From Coriolopsis trogii (taxonomy: Eukaryota; Basidiomycota; Agaricomycetes; Polyporales; Polyporaceae): a DNA stretch of 64,000 nt. The notes below the pieces were generated by a model. It saw only the letters and a program-made list of their open reading frames with translations. It was not told the origin of the DNA and did not search any database. The position numbers and the translations under genes are program-made. Below are positions 13,038-24,969 of the stretch, piece after piece. Where the stretch lies: assembly GCA_020543525.1 (NCBI GenBank), contig JAHYIO010000001.1, forward strand, positions 3,472,001 to 3,536,000. Direction: 5' to 3'. Positions within the stretch are counted from its first letter, which is position 1, and every line of letters begins with the position of its first letter.

Positions 13038-14073
13038 GGGGGCAGGGAGGAGGGAAAGGAAACCGTCGAGCACGGCTCCACTAGCGTTTTAATAGGCCCT
13101 ATCGGAGACTGCGACCATTGTGCGCCCTCACACGGGGAGACGCACGCCGTGAACGCTCGTCGAGCCTGGGGACGCCGAGCCGAGAAGCATTGAGTCGCCG
13201 GCATGTTGATGTCGAGCGCAGTCTCCAGCCTGTACAAACCTCCGTACAGCCACGGATCAGGTCCGCTATCTGCTTCCGAACCTCGACACATCCCTGTAAC
13301 GTCCCAAGAGTGAATACGGCCTCTCTGGAGGGATCCTGCTACGTGCCCACGTCATGAGCGCAGGCAGGGCATTGGCAACCCAATTACTCGAACGTACCTG
13401 TTGCATGTGCCCACCCCATCGAAATGGGCCATGGCGCCAATCTGTAGTACCGCCTTGACGTTGAATATCTGTCTCTCAAGCCAACGTCAAGTTTTGGGTA
13501 GCGACAATAGCACTGGTTCTCGGACAAGGCACAAGCTAGTGAAAAAGTACGGTTCCGTCAATGACTTGGTGGGGGCATACCTGTGCAGTGCACGAATCTC
13601 CATCAGACAAGTACTCACCTGGCTAGTACGGCATCCTGTCGTGCCTTGACATTGATTCACACGACCATCCCCGTAACTTCATATAAAGGGGTCGTTGGCG
13701 CGACATAAACTAGAAGGCGAGAGTGTGGTTCACCGGGCCGAGTCTCGTGCGCATGGAATTGATTCACGATTTGCTTACCTCGCGCATGGAGGACACGGCC
13801 ATGTCTCGGTGGTACCGAGAGCCTGCTGCGCGCTGACTGATACAACGACTGTGTGTATATAGGCGGCATGCCGAGTCGCTCCGACAGACAGCCTACGACG
13901 AGCCCGGAGTGTTGACGGTGTGAGAACTGGACGATTGTCACTGTGCTACTTCCGAGTCCTCACGATATGTTATGTACTATTTTCCACGTGGCTGCCCCTT
14001 TCGGCGCTTCACGATTCACTGAACCATGCTGTGTAGCCAGTTGGTGGCTTTTCGATGTTGAAACTGCGCATGC
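13038..14073. other. intergenic
   Basis: No gene is supported. The segment includes the promoter of the minus-strand glycosyltransferase-like gene and the upstream flank of the broken membrane-protein copy. Small open frames here have no recognisable features. Confidence 0.45.
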
Positions 14074-15242
14074 ATCCACTCTTTCATTTTCCTTCTTCTT
14101 GCTGCAGCATACGTCTCCGATGAGTCGACCAACCGCACCATTGATGACACGGAAGAAGATAGTGTGACTGGCTTCGTCCCTAGCTATTCTCCTGCGGAAG
14201 GATGGAATGTGGGATAGGATTGCAAGGCGTGCTCCGTTCAGCCCGGTCGCTCCTCGACTTTCAAGGACACCTGGCATGATACCACCTACCACTCGGGAGA
14301 TCCAGAGCCGCGTGCCGTCACCGCACAGTTTATCGGAACCGCTGTGTACGTCTACCACGTTATCGCGAACAGAGTCCCCGGTGCCGATACCATCACAAAC
14401 CTCACGTTCTCGCTCGACGGCGAGCACGGACTACCAGTACAACGTCCCTGTGCATACAAACGCCAACCTCCCTCACAAGGAGCATTTAATAGTCATCCAA
14501 GCCACCGGCGATACTCATCCATCACTCATTCTCTTCGACTATATTGTGTACACTTACACGGTAGACAATCTGCCACCGCCGCCACCGCCTCCTCCTCCAT
14601 GCACATCGTCCACTCCGACTACATCGAACAAACCTACATCCACATTCGCGTCTCTTACGCCGACTTTGACAAACCTCCACATATCGGCATCTAACACTTT
14701 CTCCGATCCCTTCTCAGGGTCCCCCTCCCCATCGTCTGGTGTCGTATCCATCTCCTAGAGCAGGCCTGTGCCTCCTATTCTCTTCCATCTCGGGGCCTGG
14801 ATCGTTCAGATACTCCAGGCCATTCCCTTCAACCACAGAGCTGAGCAAGATCAGCACATCACCCCGCCTTGCGACCACCCCCAGAACCACGTCTACTCTC
14901 CGGTCGATGCCCGATGTACCTACGTCTCCGAGCAATACCTTACCCGTTACGGCTACCGGACAGAGTAACCACACCTCCACAGCTATGACGCTGCTTTGCA
15001 AGCCATTGACAAAAAGCCGCCGATACTCCTCAACGCTCCGAAGCCCGGTACACGCATGCTGCACACAATCCCGACTCCGAACTTCTGTCTTGCGTGCGCC
15101 GTCCACGAGCTCTGGCTCCGACAACGTAGCTGTGCTGCGGACGCAGTTGGCTGCACTGAAGGTGGCCAGGCTGCGGGAGGAACGAGAGATGCAGAGGTTA
15201 CTTGATGAGGCACCACTCCGATACGACGACGCTAGCGTCTAG
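14074..15242 (+). pseudogene. degenerate copy of the neighbouring single-pass membrane protein gene
   Basis: Pieces of one protein lie in order in three frames. Frame A (14074-about 14430) carries a hydrophobic leader (FIFLLLAAAYV), then STNRTIDD, the motif TWHDTTYH and TAVYVYHVIAN. It is interrupted by an in-frame TAG at 14215-14217 and has no in-frame ATG before the leader. Frame B (from about 14430) resumes at DYQYNVPVHTN and continues to SLILFDYIVYT, a Pro-rich stretch and a stop at 14756-14758, exactly where the transmembrane segment would be expected. Frame C (to 15242) keeps the C-terminal coiled-coil-like end LRTQLAALKVARLREEREM and EAPLRYDD. The intact relative at 16038-17570 has matching TWHDTTYF, LILLDYIVYT and EAPPRYGQ. 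The roughly 14 residues expected between the LDGE region and DYQYNV are also missing. I read this as a decayed tandem duplicate. Confidence 0.8.
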
Positions 15243-16037
15243 GGCATATCGCATGAACATACGCCTCTACACATGGCCATTGGTGACGGACGCTTTCACA
15301 TTGTCTCCTGGGTCACGAGGTAGGTCAGTAATATTGCGGATACTACTCCGGTTGTGTGGTCTACTGCCGACCACGTCCCCATTATGACGGAGGCGATGGC
15401 ATTTCCTTGAACTCGGTATCTTCCTTCTAATACTTCCGCATCTCTCGCGCCTGTACCAAAGGCCACCCCGGGAACGATCTGTCATTGTAAGTTTGATAGG
15501 ACTGAGACTTTGAGTTGCAGCAACTCCTCCCATACGATTATGAACACAGCATCGACATGTCAAGTACGTCACCTATGCTAATCACGCCCAGCGCAGCTTG
15601 GGAAGTCATGTACTCATCCCGTGTCCATCTGACATTCCAGGTACCAGGACGCGAGATCACTATCCCAACCTTACTCCCAAACCCTTCCTCCGCAACTGCA
15701 TTACCATGGTGCGCCTTGGCTATTATTCTCGAGGGTGTCCGGCCAGAAGTATGTCCGATTGTCCGTGGCCCCATTAACACAAAGGCAAGATATTTTGCCT
15801 GCTTCAGGTCATTCATTGCGAACTCACGATCATCACAAGAAGGTGAGCGTATTCGGGCTCATCAGAGTGGTACATAATAATAGCACGAAACCATCATGAC
15901 CTTAGAGTGGTTCGGAAACTCCGCTACGTAGGGCTCTCAGCACAATAGCTCATGACCTCTGCGCTGTACCTTTCCTCTTGGCTCCTCACCATACTGGTCC
16001 CCCTGTCAGACACGTATTCTTCCGTGTTCAGCCTTCG
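15243..16037. other. intergenic
   Basis: Lies between the decayed copy and the intact membrane-protein gene. I see no exon-like sequence; it should hold the promoter of the downstream gene. Confidence 0.45.
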
Positions 16038-17570
16038 ATGGGTCACTTTGCCGCACCTCTGCTCGCACTTACCTTCGTATTTGCGGTGGCAGTCTCGAGG
16101 ATAGCTGCACAACAGAATGTCACTATCGACGATAATGACTGGCAGGTATCATATCACCCTCCCGGCCTATGGTCTCAAGGGTCTACGTGTGGGTCTTGTG
16201 ATGTCCAACTCGACAAGTCACAGGTCGACGGCGGAACCTGGCACGACACCACATACTTCCCCGACGCGCAGGATGGCCGTTCCTTCGTGGTGACGTTTGT
16301 GGGAGCTGCCGTGTACGTGTACATTGCGGTGGTCGACGTCAACGGCTCCTCGCCGACTACAGAGACACACCTCCAGTTCACAATGGACGGGGTGCTTTCA
16401 ACTTCCACCTATAATCATATTCCGGATGGCAATCCTGAACCCACGTACAATGTCCTCGCTTACTCGGTGCAAGGCTTGGACGATGTGTCACACACGCTCG
16501 TAGTGGCCGCGGTCCCTGACCTCCCATCCCTCATCTTGCTTGACTACATCGTATATACCGTCCCCGGACCGCACCTCGTCTCTGCACCAAAGTCATCCAG
16601 CTCGCATACTACCACTGTCGCAAACGGTACTCCCGCCCTGCCACAGCCATCCTCAGTCGTTTCAACATTGTCGTCCATTGCATCGACCCTCGCTTCTACC
16701 CCTACCACAGATGCAACCCATCCGGCCAAGTCGCCGATTCCCTTAACGACTCAGACTATCAGTGCCGTGCCAAGCCACCTATCCTCCGATACCTTCAGCT
16801 CTCCTTCGGCCGCCAACACCTCGATTATCCCTCCTCTGACGATATTATCTACTCCGTCCCAGACCGCCTCTGTTGCATCTACATCGTCTGTGTCCACCCC
16901 GGTGGTAGTGGGCGCAAGTCTTGGAGGCGTGGGGGTACTCATTTCCCTCGCCATAGCGATGTTCCTCCTACGCAGACACGCGTCCCATAAGCGATCCCTC
17001 GCTCAGCTGAAGAGAAGCACGAGAGACATACGGGCCATCGTAGGCAGTGACTCGGACTACGCGCAGAAGCGCGACCCCAGTCCTGAGCCCGACTCTGCCG
17101 TAACCAGCGTCGTCCACGGCGGCTCCCAGGATGGACCCGGGGTGCAACCACCGTCGTGGTTTACGGCGGATGCATCATACGCAAACGCATCTGTGCCGCG
17201 TGCGCATGCACCCCTACACTCCTTCTTCATCCCGGATACCTCCATGCAGCCTGCACTCGACGAATCAGGAATGAGCAATCCGCGCTCGTCTTCCGCGAGT
17301 TCGCCCTCAGCTGAACCACGCCCGTTGATGGAGCCAAGGGCGTTGGGAAAGCGGCATGCGGAACATGGAGATCCCACAAACGAAATGTCCCCTGTGTCTC
17401 CATCTTCCTTACCGACCCCTGCAGCTCTCGTTCCTCTTGAGTACAGAATATATCCGTTCCCGGAGAACGCAATGCTGCACGCGCAGCTCACGGCGTTGCA
17501 GGAAGAGGTCGCGCGGCTGCAAGAGATCGTTGTCGAAGCACCTCCGCGTTATGGCCAGGAGCCGTCTTGA
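16038..17570 (+). CDS. secreted-ectodomain single-pass membrane protein, uncharacterised basidiomycete family
   Basis: A 510-aa intronless gene starting at the ATG of MGHFAAPLLALTFVFAVA, a clear signal peptide ending near SRIAA. Residues about 25-180 form a beta-rich ectodomain with paired cysteines (STCGSCDV), N-glycosylation sites, GTWHDTTYFPD and SLILLDYIVYT, the pattern of a galactose-binding-like jelly-roll fold. A Ser/Thr/Pro-rich stalk follows (about 185-290), then one transmembrane helix (about 292-315, GASLGGVGVLISLAIAMFLL) with the stop-transfer sequence RRHASHKR. The cytoplasmic tail is disordered and ends in a short coiled coil (LHAQLTALQEEVARLQEIV) and a PPRY motif, which could bind a WW domain. 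Such proteins are abundant in agaricomycetes and of unknown function; a cell-wall or surface sensor is a reasonable guess. A decayed copy lies just upstream. Confidence 0.85.
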   Translation: MGHFAAPLLALTFVFAVAVSRIAAQQNVTIDDNDWQVSYHPPGLWSQGSTCGSCDVQLDKSQVDGGTWHDTTYFPDAQDGRSFVVTFVGAAVYVYIAVVDVNGSSPTTETHLQFTMDGVLSTSTYNHIPDGNPEPTYNVLAYSVQGLDDVSHTLVVAAVPDLPSLILLDYIVYTVPGPHLVSAPKSSSSHTTTVANGTPALPQPSSVVSTLSSIASTLASTPTTDATHPAKSPIPLTTQTISAVPSHLSSDTFSSPSAANTSIIPPLTILSTPSQTASVASTSSVSTPVVVGASLGGVGVLISLAIAMFLLRRHASHKRSLAQLKRSTRDIRAIVGSDSDYAQKRDPSPEPDSAVTSVVHGGSQDGPGVQPPSWFTADASYANASVPRAHAPLHSFFIPDTSMQPALDESGMSNPRSSSASSPSAEPRPLMEPRALGKRHAEHGDPTNEMSPVSPSSLPTPAALVPLEYRIYPFPENAMLHAQLTALQEEVARLQEIVVEAPPRYGQEPS

Positions 17571-19949
17571 CTCAGGCAGCTGTTTTGTAGATGTCTTCGT
17601 CGATGTGCGGGGATATACTATAGCTGACCGCTCGTTTTCTTTGCTAAGGTCACATCCCGAATTCAGGCGAAGTTGGACATCCAAGCTACTTCTCGTTGCC
17701 AGTTGCTTCCAGTCAGGAGTCGAGCACTAGAACCAGTGTTGTTCGTAGGGAGAAAGTGCCTCATGAGAGACATTGCAATATCATACATTTTGTACTTGTG
17801 TGACTGTGTAGTCCGGTTGTGTTGCGTACCAAACCTAGTATGACGGGAGTACTTAGTTGACGGGAATGCTTTATTCACTGCGTGAGGCATGCACCTGGCG
17901 CACGCACGGACAGCCCATGCATCCAATGTGGCCACGATGTAGCCTAGGTATCCATCGGGTGTCCTCCGATTAGCCTACTTTACATGATCACGTCAGGATA
18001 TGATGATGTATAGGTGAGGTATCTCACGTATCCTCATGAGGACGGTCCATGTAGGCGATGTAGGCGAGTACAAGGCAAGCGAAGGTGTCCAAAGTGAGGA
18101 TAGGATGGCGCTTCATGCACTGGACTAGGTAGACAAAGTGGATATATCAGCTGTCTTATAGTAATCCACAGAGCGTCCATAGGATGCCCAGAAGCGCACC
18201 AGAGTGAGAGAAAAGTTAACTAAGGCTTGCGAACGCGGACGCCTCCTCGAGAGTTGATACCGCCAGTGCCCCGGGCCCGGGAGACAGCCAGAGTTCACGC
18301 TCAGCAAGCGCCAACAGAACTGGGGCAGGGCGGCCAGTGACTAGTGATCTCTCAGACTTGTTCCACAACTACTGTCCCCCAAATCCTCGCCGTCTGGAGT
18401 CGTGCTCTCACCTTCCCCATACTCTGTCATATTTCCAACTGTATGATGGCTCTTCTGGTCAATCACATGACTCTCGACGCTTCAAGATGCCCAATCTCCA
18501 GGCCAGCTTAAAGCCGTCCCTACTACGTCCCGCATCCGCTCACTTTCGCCATATAGACGTCGTAGTGCAGTACTCTGACGTCTTCGACGTTTAAACATGG
18601 ACTTCTCACTACCTCTTCAGCTTAGCCTATTAAGCTGTTTCTCGCGCACTATGGACTCAAGAGTTTTGAGAGCCGGAGGGAGACGTGGAGTTGAAGGCAA
18701 ACGTGGCACTGCACCTGTGCGTAGAGGTGACACCGGTGCGTCGTCAGGCTTTGCAGTTCTACACGCGATCAACTAACCGCAAATGGGCTCCAACCAGGAG
18801 GAGCAGGAACGGCCACTGTTTAGACCCCGACGCGTTCACGCTGAAACTGTAAGTCTAATCTCCATTGTCCATTCCCGTACGACTTGTATCTGCAGAACTT
18901 CGTAGCTGTTGATCGAGATATGCCGGGAACGCCTATTTGGGCGAGGGATGTTCGTGCAACGCCTGGCACATCTTCTCTCACTTTCTCTCGTACGTATGTA
19001 CATTGGCTCAGGGATGCCATAGTGCTCTTTCGCAGCGCTGTGTATTTAGTATTAACACCGTAGTAGTACGCTAGCATTGTATGGGACTGCATACGTAGGG
19101 ATGAAAAGAGGCTAATATCCAATATTGACGTCACTGCTACAATTGGATATGCAACCGAATCCACACTGGCGGATGCTTGGTATTTCCAGGTGCGACCGAC
19201 TCTGACCGACTGTGTCTAACTCACTTATCACTACACTATCCACAGTGGACAGCAGGTATGTCGGGAGTGATAGCCTCGTATGTCCAGTTAGCTTGGTCCA
19301 ACTGTCCACAATGCAGACACATTTCCTAGCCAAGCTGTACCAGGTCCACGGAAAAATGCCGTGACCTTTGGCTATCCATCGGGGATACTCAGGCTATCCG
19401 AGGCTTCGGATAGTACAATCTAAATCAATTAGACATAGGCTTTCCATCGGTGGATAGCAAAGCCTTTTACACAGTGATTACTGCTATATCGTAGTCGTTG
19501 AATCGCCAGTCCAGCCATTCGTCTCGTCCACATCCCTCCGTTTTGACGACGTCTTGGGTCGGATTTTGACTGTTGCATGTCACTGAAGCAATCACGTATG
19601 CGTCTACCGAAAGGGTACTGTAGGTAGAGATACAGCATTCATTGCGCGTTCGTAACATTACCATGGAAGAAGACGTGATTAAGACCAGGGTGAGATGAAG
19701 CGGATAAAAATACAGGTACGCCAAAGTGCAGGGGGTGGTATCGTAGCGTACGTAGACTACCTGACCAGACCATCATCGTCATGCTGTGGTTCGTATGCGC
19801 GGTCCAAGATATGGAGAGATATGAGATGGGTAAGATGAGTGTGAGGCCTACGCCGTCCGCCCACCACAAGTATCAACCTCTGAGCACCAGCCACTTAAAT
19901 CCTCACCGATCGCCTCCAAGCGCAAACCCTAGTCATCGCCACTCCCACA
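17571..19949. other. intergenic, 2.4 kb
   Basis: No exon chain could be built. Short open frames have no domain. The only structure noted is the nested inverted repeat at 19366-19462. Confidence 0.45.
19366..19462. repeat. nested imperfect inverted repeat (MITE-like or foldback)
   Basis: The arm at 19366-19382 (ctttggctatccatcgg) is an imperfect reverse complement of 19444-19462. Within the loop, ctatccga at 19394-19401 pairs perfectly with 19406-19413 across a 4-nt loop. No target-site duplication was identified. Confidence 0.5.
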
Positions 19950-22743
19950 TCACTGATCCTTTCCGCGACCGAGAAGCTCGTTCAGCCGTCCAACTGCGAC
20001 GCTATGTCTGAGATGGCGACGACTCGGCGAGTCCTCTCTTTCCTGTGCCACGCGCCCGCCCTTGCCCAGCACGAGCGACAAGCGCTGACTCTTGCCCTCC
20101 CCGCTCGCCCGCGCCGTGACCGGGCTCGTCTGCAGCGCGACCGCGGGCAGCGAGAACCGCTTGTGACGCCTCGCCGTGTTCTCTTTCCGCGGCGTCGTCG
20201 GCTGGCTCCGAGAGGCGTCAAAGCCAGGGCCAGCCACCACCTCGATCTCCTGGCTGTCGTCGTCGTCGTTCCCATCGTCGTTCAGCACGTCTTCGTCGCG
20301 CTCGTCGAGGACTCCGTGCGTCTCGTCCATCGTGCTGCGCTCGCTGAACCGCGACGCCCGGGGACTGGTCACGGGGGACGCCTCGCGCTCCTGCTCCTGG
20401 AACTCCTCGAGAATCTGGATGTAGCTCTTTGGCCGCTGGGCCGGTTTGAGCCTGACGGCTGCCGCGGGCGGGCTGTTCGGTTCTTCCAGCATTGATGACG
20501 ACTCGTCGTCAATGCGGGAGAGCATCCGCTTAGGAGAGTCGAGGTCGATGGCCATGAGTGCAGAGGGCGAATTGGACGTAATGTCGTTCAGTAGGAGAGA
20601 CGGCATCGACTTAAGGCCCGATAACGTGAAGTGGGAATGGGTCGTCCCTGCCGTCACTGTCACCGCGGGCTCTGAACGTTGGTCCAAAAGAGGGAAGACG
20701 GTATCATAACACGCTTCGCATGCCCGAGCTGACTTATGGTCTTTGGCATTGCAGTCAACGATGAAGAACGTCTGCAAAATAGGCATCAGCGAAGGCGCGT
20801 CAACATGAAATGATACAAGACTAACCTTGCCCGAACAGCTCCCACATACGCATCTCCCACACAGTCGGCAATGGTGTCTTCGTCGTCTCCAGCCAAACGT
20901 TCGTCCACATCGCATGCAGCTCTCCGTCTTCCCGTCGGGAACCCATACAGCCGGAACGAAGTGCTCGACCTTCCCTCTTCTCGGCTTTGACGAGTCTTCG
21001 GGTGCATACGGTAGCGCCTGGAGGGTCCGTCGCAGGTGGTTCGTCGACGAAGAAGACGTCAGAGTCGAGTTGAGCTGCATGACGCTCAAGGAGACAAGGA
21101 GGGACGACTTCGCGTTCCGAATCGCATTCACCCATTCATCTCGCTCTTCCTCACCCGCTGTTGCACGAATCAGCAAAGTCAATATAGAACGCGATGATGC
21201 GGCAACTCACATGCATAGACCGCAAACGACTGATGGGGGCTGAGCAACTCGAACCCACGTTCCCGAGAATCCGCCGCCGCAGGTGTGCTCACCACGACCT
21301 CCAAATCAACCAATTCGACATGACCCTTATAAACCCACCTGTCATCCACTCCACTGCTCGCCTGACGCTTCCTCCGCGGGCTTCCACTGAGCTTGAGCTG
21401 AAGCAGCGACTGCCTCTTCCTCAACACGTCCGCGTCAACGTCGCTACGCGAGCGCGATCGGAGGAGGTCCGGGGTGCTCGCCCCGGCGCCGCTCGACCCG
21501 GACACCGCAAGCGCGCTCCATTTGTCAGAGAAGAAGTCCCCGTCCGCACTCGCGAGCCAGATGAGGCAGTCCGAGAAGAGCAGAAACTCGCGCTCTTTCG
21601 GCGTCGACCCTTCGAGCTGGAGGAGCGCGGCGCGCTTGAGGAACGTGCGGCCGGGGGTGATGAGCTGGAACGGCAAGTTGACCGTGTTCCGCTGCAGCGC
21701 GAGGAGGGCAAGCGTCTGGGCGTGCGTGTGCAGGGAAGTGTTCAAGGACATGGTGACTGCGCTGACGTCAGAACATATGGCATGGACGCGACTCCAGATG
21801 CGAGATGCTTACTCTTGGAGACTAGGGTGTGTACCGCTGTGAGCGACGCGTACTCTGGATCCTCAGAGTCCGTGCAGCTAATCATGTCCTTGAGCAGTAG
21901 TAGATAGCGCGGACATCGCTGCACGATAGTCAGGAGCCAGTCGCGGAACTTGAGCTTGCCGCACCGGGGGTCGGCTTCCTGCTGAGCTATGAAGACCGCA
22001 AACGCGCTGTTGTTCCGTAGCAGAGCCGCATAAGAGGCAAGCGCGTCCGAGAATGAGCTCACGAAGGGGGTGTAGAGAGACAAATACGGAAAGTGAGCAA
22101 GCAGCACTGGGGACAGAGGTTGTGGGGGATCGTGTGGGTGCACCAAAGCGGACGAGTTCAAGAAAGCAGTAAGGGACGTGTAGAACGAGCGATGCAGATT
22201 CCAGATGTCAATGAAGTTGGAGAAGATGGATGTGAGCTCCGCACGGGAGAGCAATGGTTGGGGAGTGTCCAAGGATGCGATAATGGGGGTCAAAAAGTGC
22301 TGTACACGCTTGTCAGACGACAACACCTGTGAGCTACAATATGGGGTACGTACCGAGTGAATGAGCTCCAACCCGTCTAGGTAAGATTTCTCCGTCTCGT
22401 AGAACTCAGCGATAACCTTCCTGCGTTTCGCCTCTCTGTGCTCGTCCACCATTCGGGACTCTTTCCGTCGCACAGGTCGCCTTGCAACATCCACAGAGGA
22501 TGGCCTGGGTCGTGGCGCCCTCAAGGCGTTCTTGATAACCACCGGGGTTGTAGGTATGGGACCGGGACCTTCCTCCGGGAGTGAGTCGAAAGAAGCTGTG
22601 CTCACAATAGACTGGCGATGCTGGAGATTCGGAGCAGAGGGAAGAGAGATGCGGCGAAATGGTAGATATGTAGGCCGCTGGTAATGAATATCGAGGGAGG
22701 GGCTGGACTGGAGATCAGGTCCGGACGACGGGAAGTTGACCAT
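19950..22743 (-). CDS. Rho guanine nucleotide exchange factor with DH, PH and FYVE domains (FGD-like)
   Basis: An 858-aa protein from exons 22743-22354, 22299-21813, 21756-21211, 21157-20826 and 20771-19950. A DH domain (about residues 105-300) starts with the typical VIAEFYETEKSYLDGLELIH and contains RCPRYLLLLKDM, the conserved helix that contacts the GTPase. A PH domain follows (about 310-510; LFSDCLIWL and GEEERDEWVNAI, split by two introns). A FYVE zinc finger (about 550-630) has WVPD, RRRRHHCRLCG and CEACY; its last part is encoded after an intron at SGK. The C-terminal tail is disordered. The family activates Cdc42/Rho at PI3P- or phosphoinositide-bearing membranes. Intron 1 (54 nt) is in frame, so its retention would add 18 residues to the DH domain. 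An alternative 10-nt first exon (ATG at 22829, donor C|GTAAGT) could add MALL. Confidence 0.88.
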
Positions 22744-23277
22744 GGTCGAGGAGGATGAGACTTGTGTGAACAAGGCATAAGTTCGCAACGGTGTGGGTTC
22801 ATGGACTCGGAAGACTTACGAAGGGCCATGCTTCCCTCTGGGCAGGAACGCGATGGTCAATGTCGCGGTCGAGTGGTTGCTCGCAAAGCACTTTCCGCTC
22901 GCCACCGTCGTCAGCCACAGGCCCGGGCGCGCCCACGTCGCTCAAAAAGGAAGCTATCGCTGTTCTCGACAAAAGCTCCGGTCGGGCAGAGCTCGAGTCG
23001 CAATCAGAGCCTCAGAGACGTGTGGAGGGCGTGCAAGATGCCAAATGACCGGAGGGCGTCGTTAGATACAGGTGAAGCGGGCTCTACATATGCACATCCC
23101 TGTGGCTCGCACGCGTCATGATGTCTGCCCCTTGATGCTCAAAGCCGGAGACGGAGCAGCACGGCATGGAAAGACAAGCCTGCGGGATTCAGGGGCAACA
23201 CGGATCTTGAGTCAAACAGCATTATAAGGTGGGGTGCACTGCAAGGCCAACAGTTGGTGATCTACGATATAGAGGTG
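22744..23277. other. intergenic, promoter of the RhoGEF gene
   Basis: Lies between two minus-strand genes. No coding exon is supported apart from the possible 10-nt alternative first exon at 22829-22820. Confidence 0.5.
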
Positions 23278-24205
23278 TCATACCACAAGCTCTCCTTCTA
23301 CAGCGCTCCGTTCCAGACCCAGTCGTTCTAGTATCCGGTCATACCGATCCTCGTCTACGGACTTGAGATACCTCAGGATCTTTGCCCTTTTGTGGATCAG
23401 CTTGCGGAGACTTCTGCGGTTCGCAATGTCCTTCTTGCACCTGCTCAGATGATCCCACAGGTTCCGAATCCTCATGGTCGCGAGCGCAGCTGCACGAGAA
23501 ACGAACCCGGTCGGGAAGGGGGACGTACTTCAGAGGGGAGTGACTACGCACCTTGAACTTCTGGCCTCCCAGTATCCGTCGGGTTCTCTGGCTCAGAGAA
23601 CGCGGCAACAATGCGCCTTCGGTTCTCAAACGAAATCCCCCTGGCGTTCGCATTGCGCAAGTCGACCAGCCTTCTGAATGCCTCGGTCTTGCGCTTCTCC
23701 AGAGCCGACGACCACTTGTCTAGCGCGACGAGGACTTCGGGTTGGCTCTGCCCATACGGCATCATCAATGTCTGCTGCGACACGCGGGGTAACACCTCAA
23801 GCAATGCCTCCTTCTCCTTCTCTCCTACGCCATAGTTTGTGAACGCTGAGGTTTGCGCCTCCGAGGAAGAGGGTCGGACGTCGTCTTCTGTCAAAAGGAC
23901 TTTGGCGAGATCGCAATTGGCCCACTTTGCCTCGTCACCGGCCTTATGGCCTAGTACGACGTGTGGGCGATCCTCCTGAGCCTGACGCTGAAGTTGCTCG
24001 CGCCTTTGCGTGTTTGCCTTCAGTGTCCGCTGCGACTTGCGAACCCGGTTGGAGACGGCCTGCAGGACAGCAGAGGTGTGCATGGAGGCAGCGCGTGCGG
24101 AGCTCGACGAGGCGAGAGACCGCGAACCTATACGGACCCCTGTGAGAAGCCTTCCTGTAAGGGGTGTGCTGTAGACTCACACTGCGCAAGATGTGCACCC
24201 AACAT
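23278..24205 (-). CDS. MRPS28: mitochondrial small-subunit ribosomal protein uS15m
   Basis: A 270-aa protein from exons 24205-24181, 24127-23552 and 23489-23278. The first exon is tiny (MLGAHLAQ plus one base) and, joined to the second, gives a Ser/Arg/Ala-rich N-terminus (SRSLASSSSARAAS) that fits a mitochondrial targeting peptide. The uS15 fold is in the C-terminal 95 residues: TDTGRPEVQ (the bacterial TGSPEVQ motif), then LWDHLSRCKKDIANRRSL, and RAKILRYLKSVDEDRYDRIL, which contact the central domain of the small-subunit rRNA. Length and the long N-terminal extension match fungal Mrps28 rather than bacterial S15. It is divergently transcribed from NOG2, so two ribosome-related genes share a 764-bp promoter region. 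The symbol is the yeast name. Confidence 0.88.
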
Positions 24206-24969
24206 GTTGCCCGCGGTCAAGCTCAGGGAGGGACAGCTGTAGTTTGTAGACGTTGTCCGCGTTCCGCCAGGCTCACTGGGCCGAGACCGTGTGAACATTC
24301 GCTTAGCCCACGTGCGCGAGGGTATAAGAAGGGCGCTGGAGCAGTTTTCTTGCTTTCCTCCAGAGAGATATGCCACGCTGCTCAACGTCAGTACGCTCAA
24401 CCGTTGAGACAGTGCCAGTGACTCCTAGAGTCCTGTCCTCTCGAGATCATGGCTTTGCTTAAGCAGGTTAGGAAGTGTCGTAGCTCATGTTTTCTATGTT
24501 GCGGCATGTCGACATACCCCTGTGACATTCACCTTCTGACCACCCTAACTGTCTTCTGTCCTGTCTGTTAGTCGCAATTGAAATGATCTTCCATACGTTT
24601 TCTACGTTGTGTGCGATCCAATACGTGTGTTGGTGGAGGCTTGTGTCGTCTTGAACAACTGACTCTATCGCTGGATGGCTCGGTCACTGTGTGACCCCCG
24701 GCGGACGAATTGTGCGGGTGCATGCTCTACGCAGGGTTGTAGACTAGCATGTGTCGATCTGCATTTACTCAGTCACGAAATCCAGGTCGCCCTCGACATG
24801 TGCATGAACATCGACCCTCGCAGTCTGAGGCTGAGGCCCTAGGGAATTTCTCTGCGTAGGCCCGGTTGTCTGGTGAGCACGTGGCCTGCAGGATGTCCAA
24901 AAATCTTGCAAGCGCTCAGTGTACCTCCTCGAGTCCTCCCAAGTCTTACCCTCAGCAGGCAATCCAACC
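24206..24969. promoter_or_regulatory. divergent promoter between uS15m and NOG2
   Basis: The two start codons face away from each other 764 bp apart with no exon between them, so both promoters lie here. No individual element is assigned. Confidence 0.6.
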
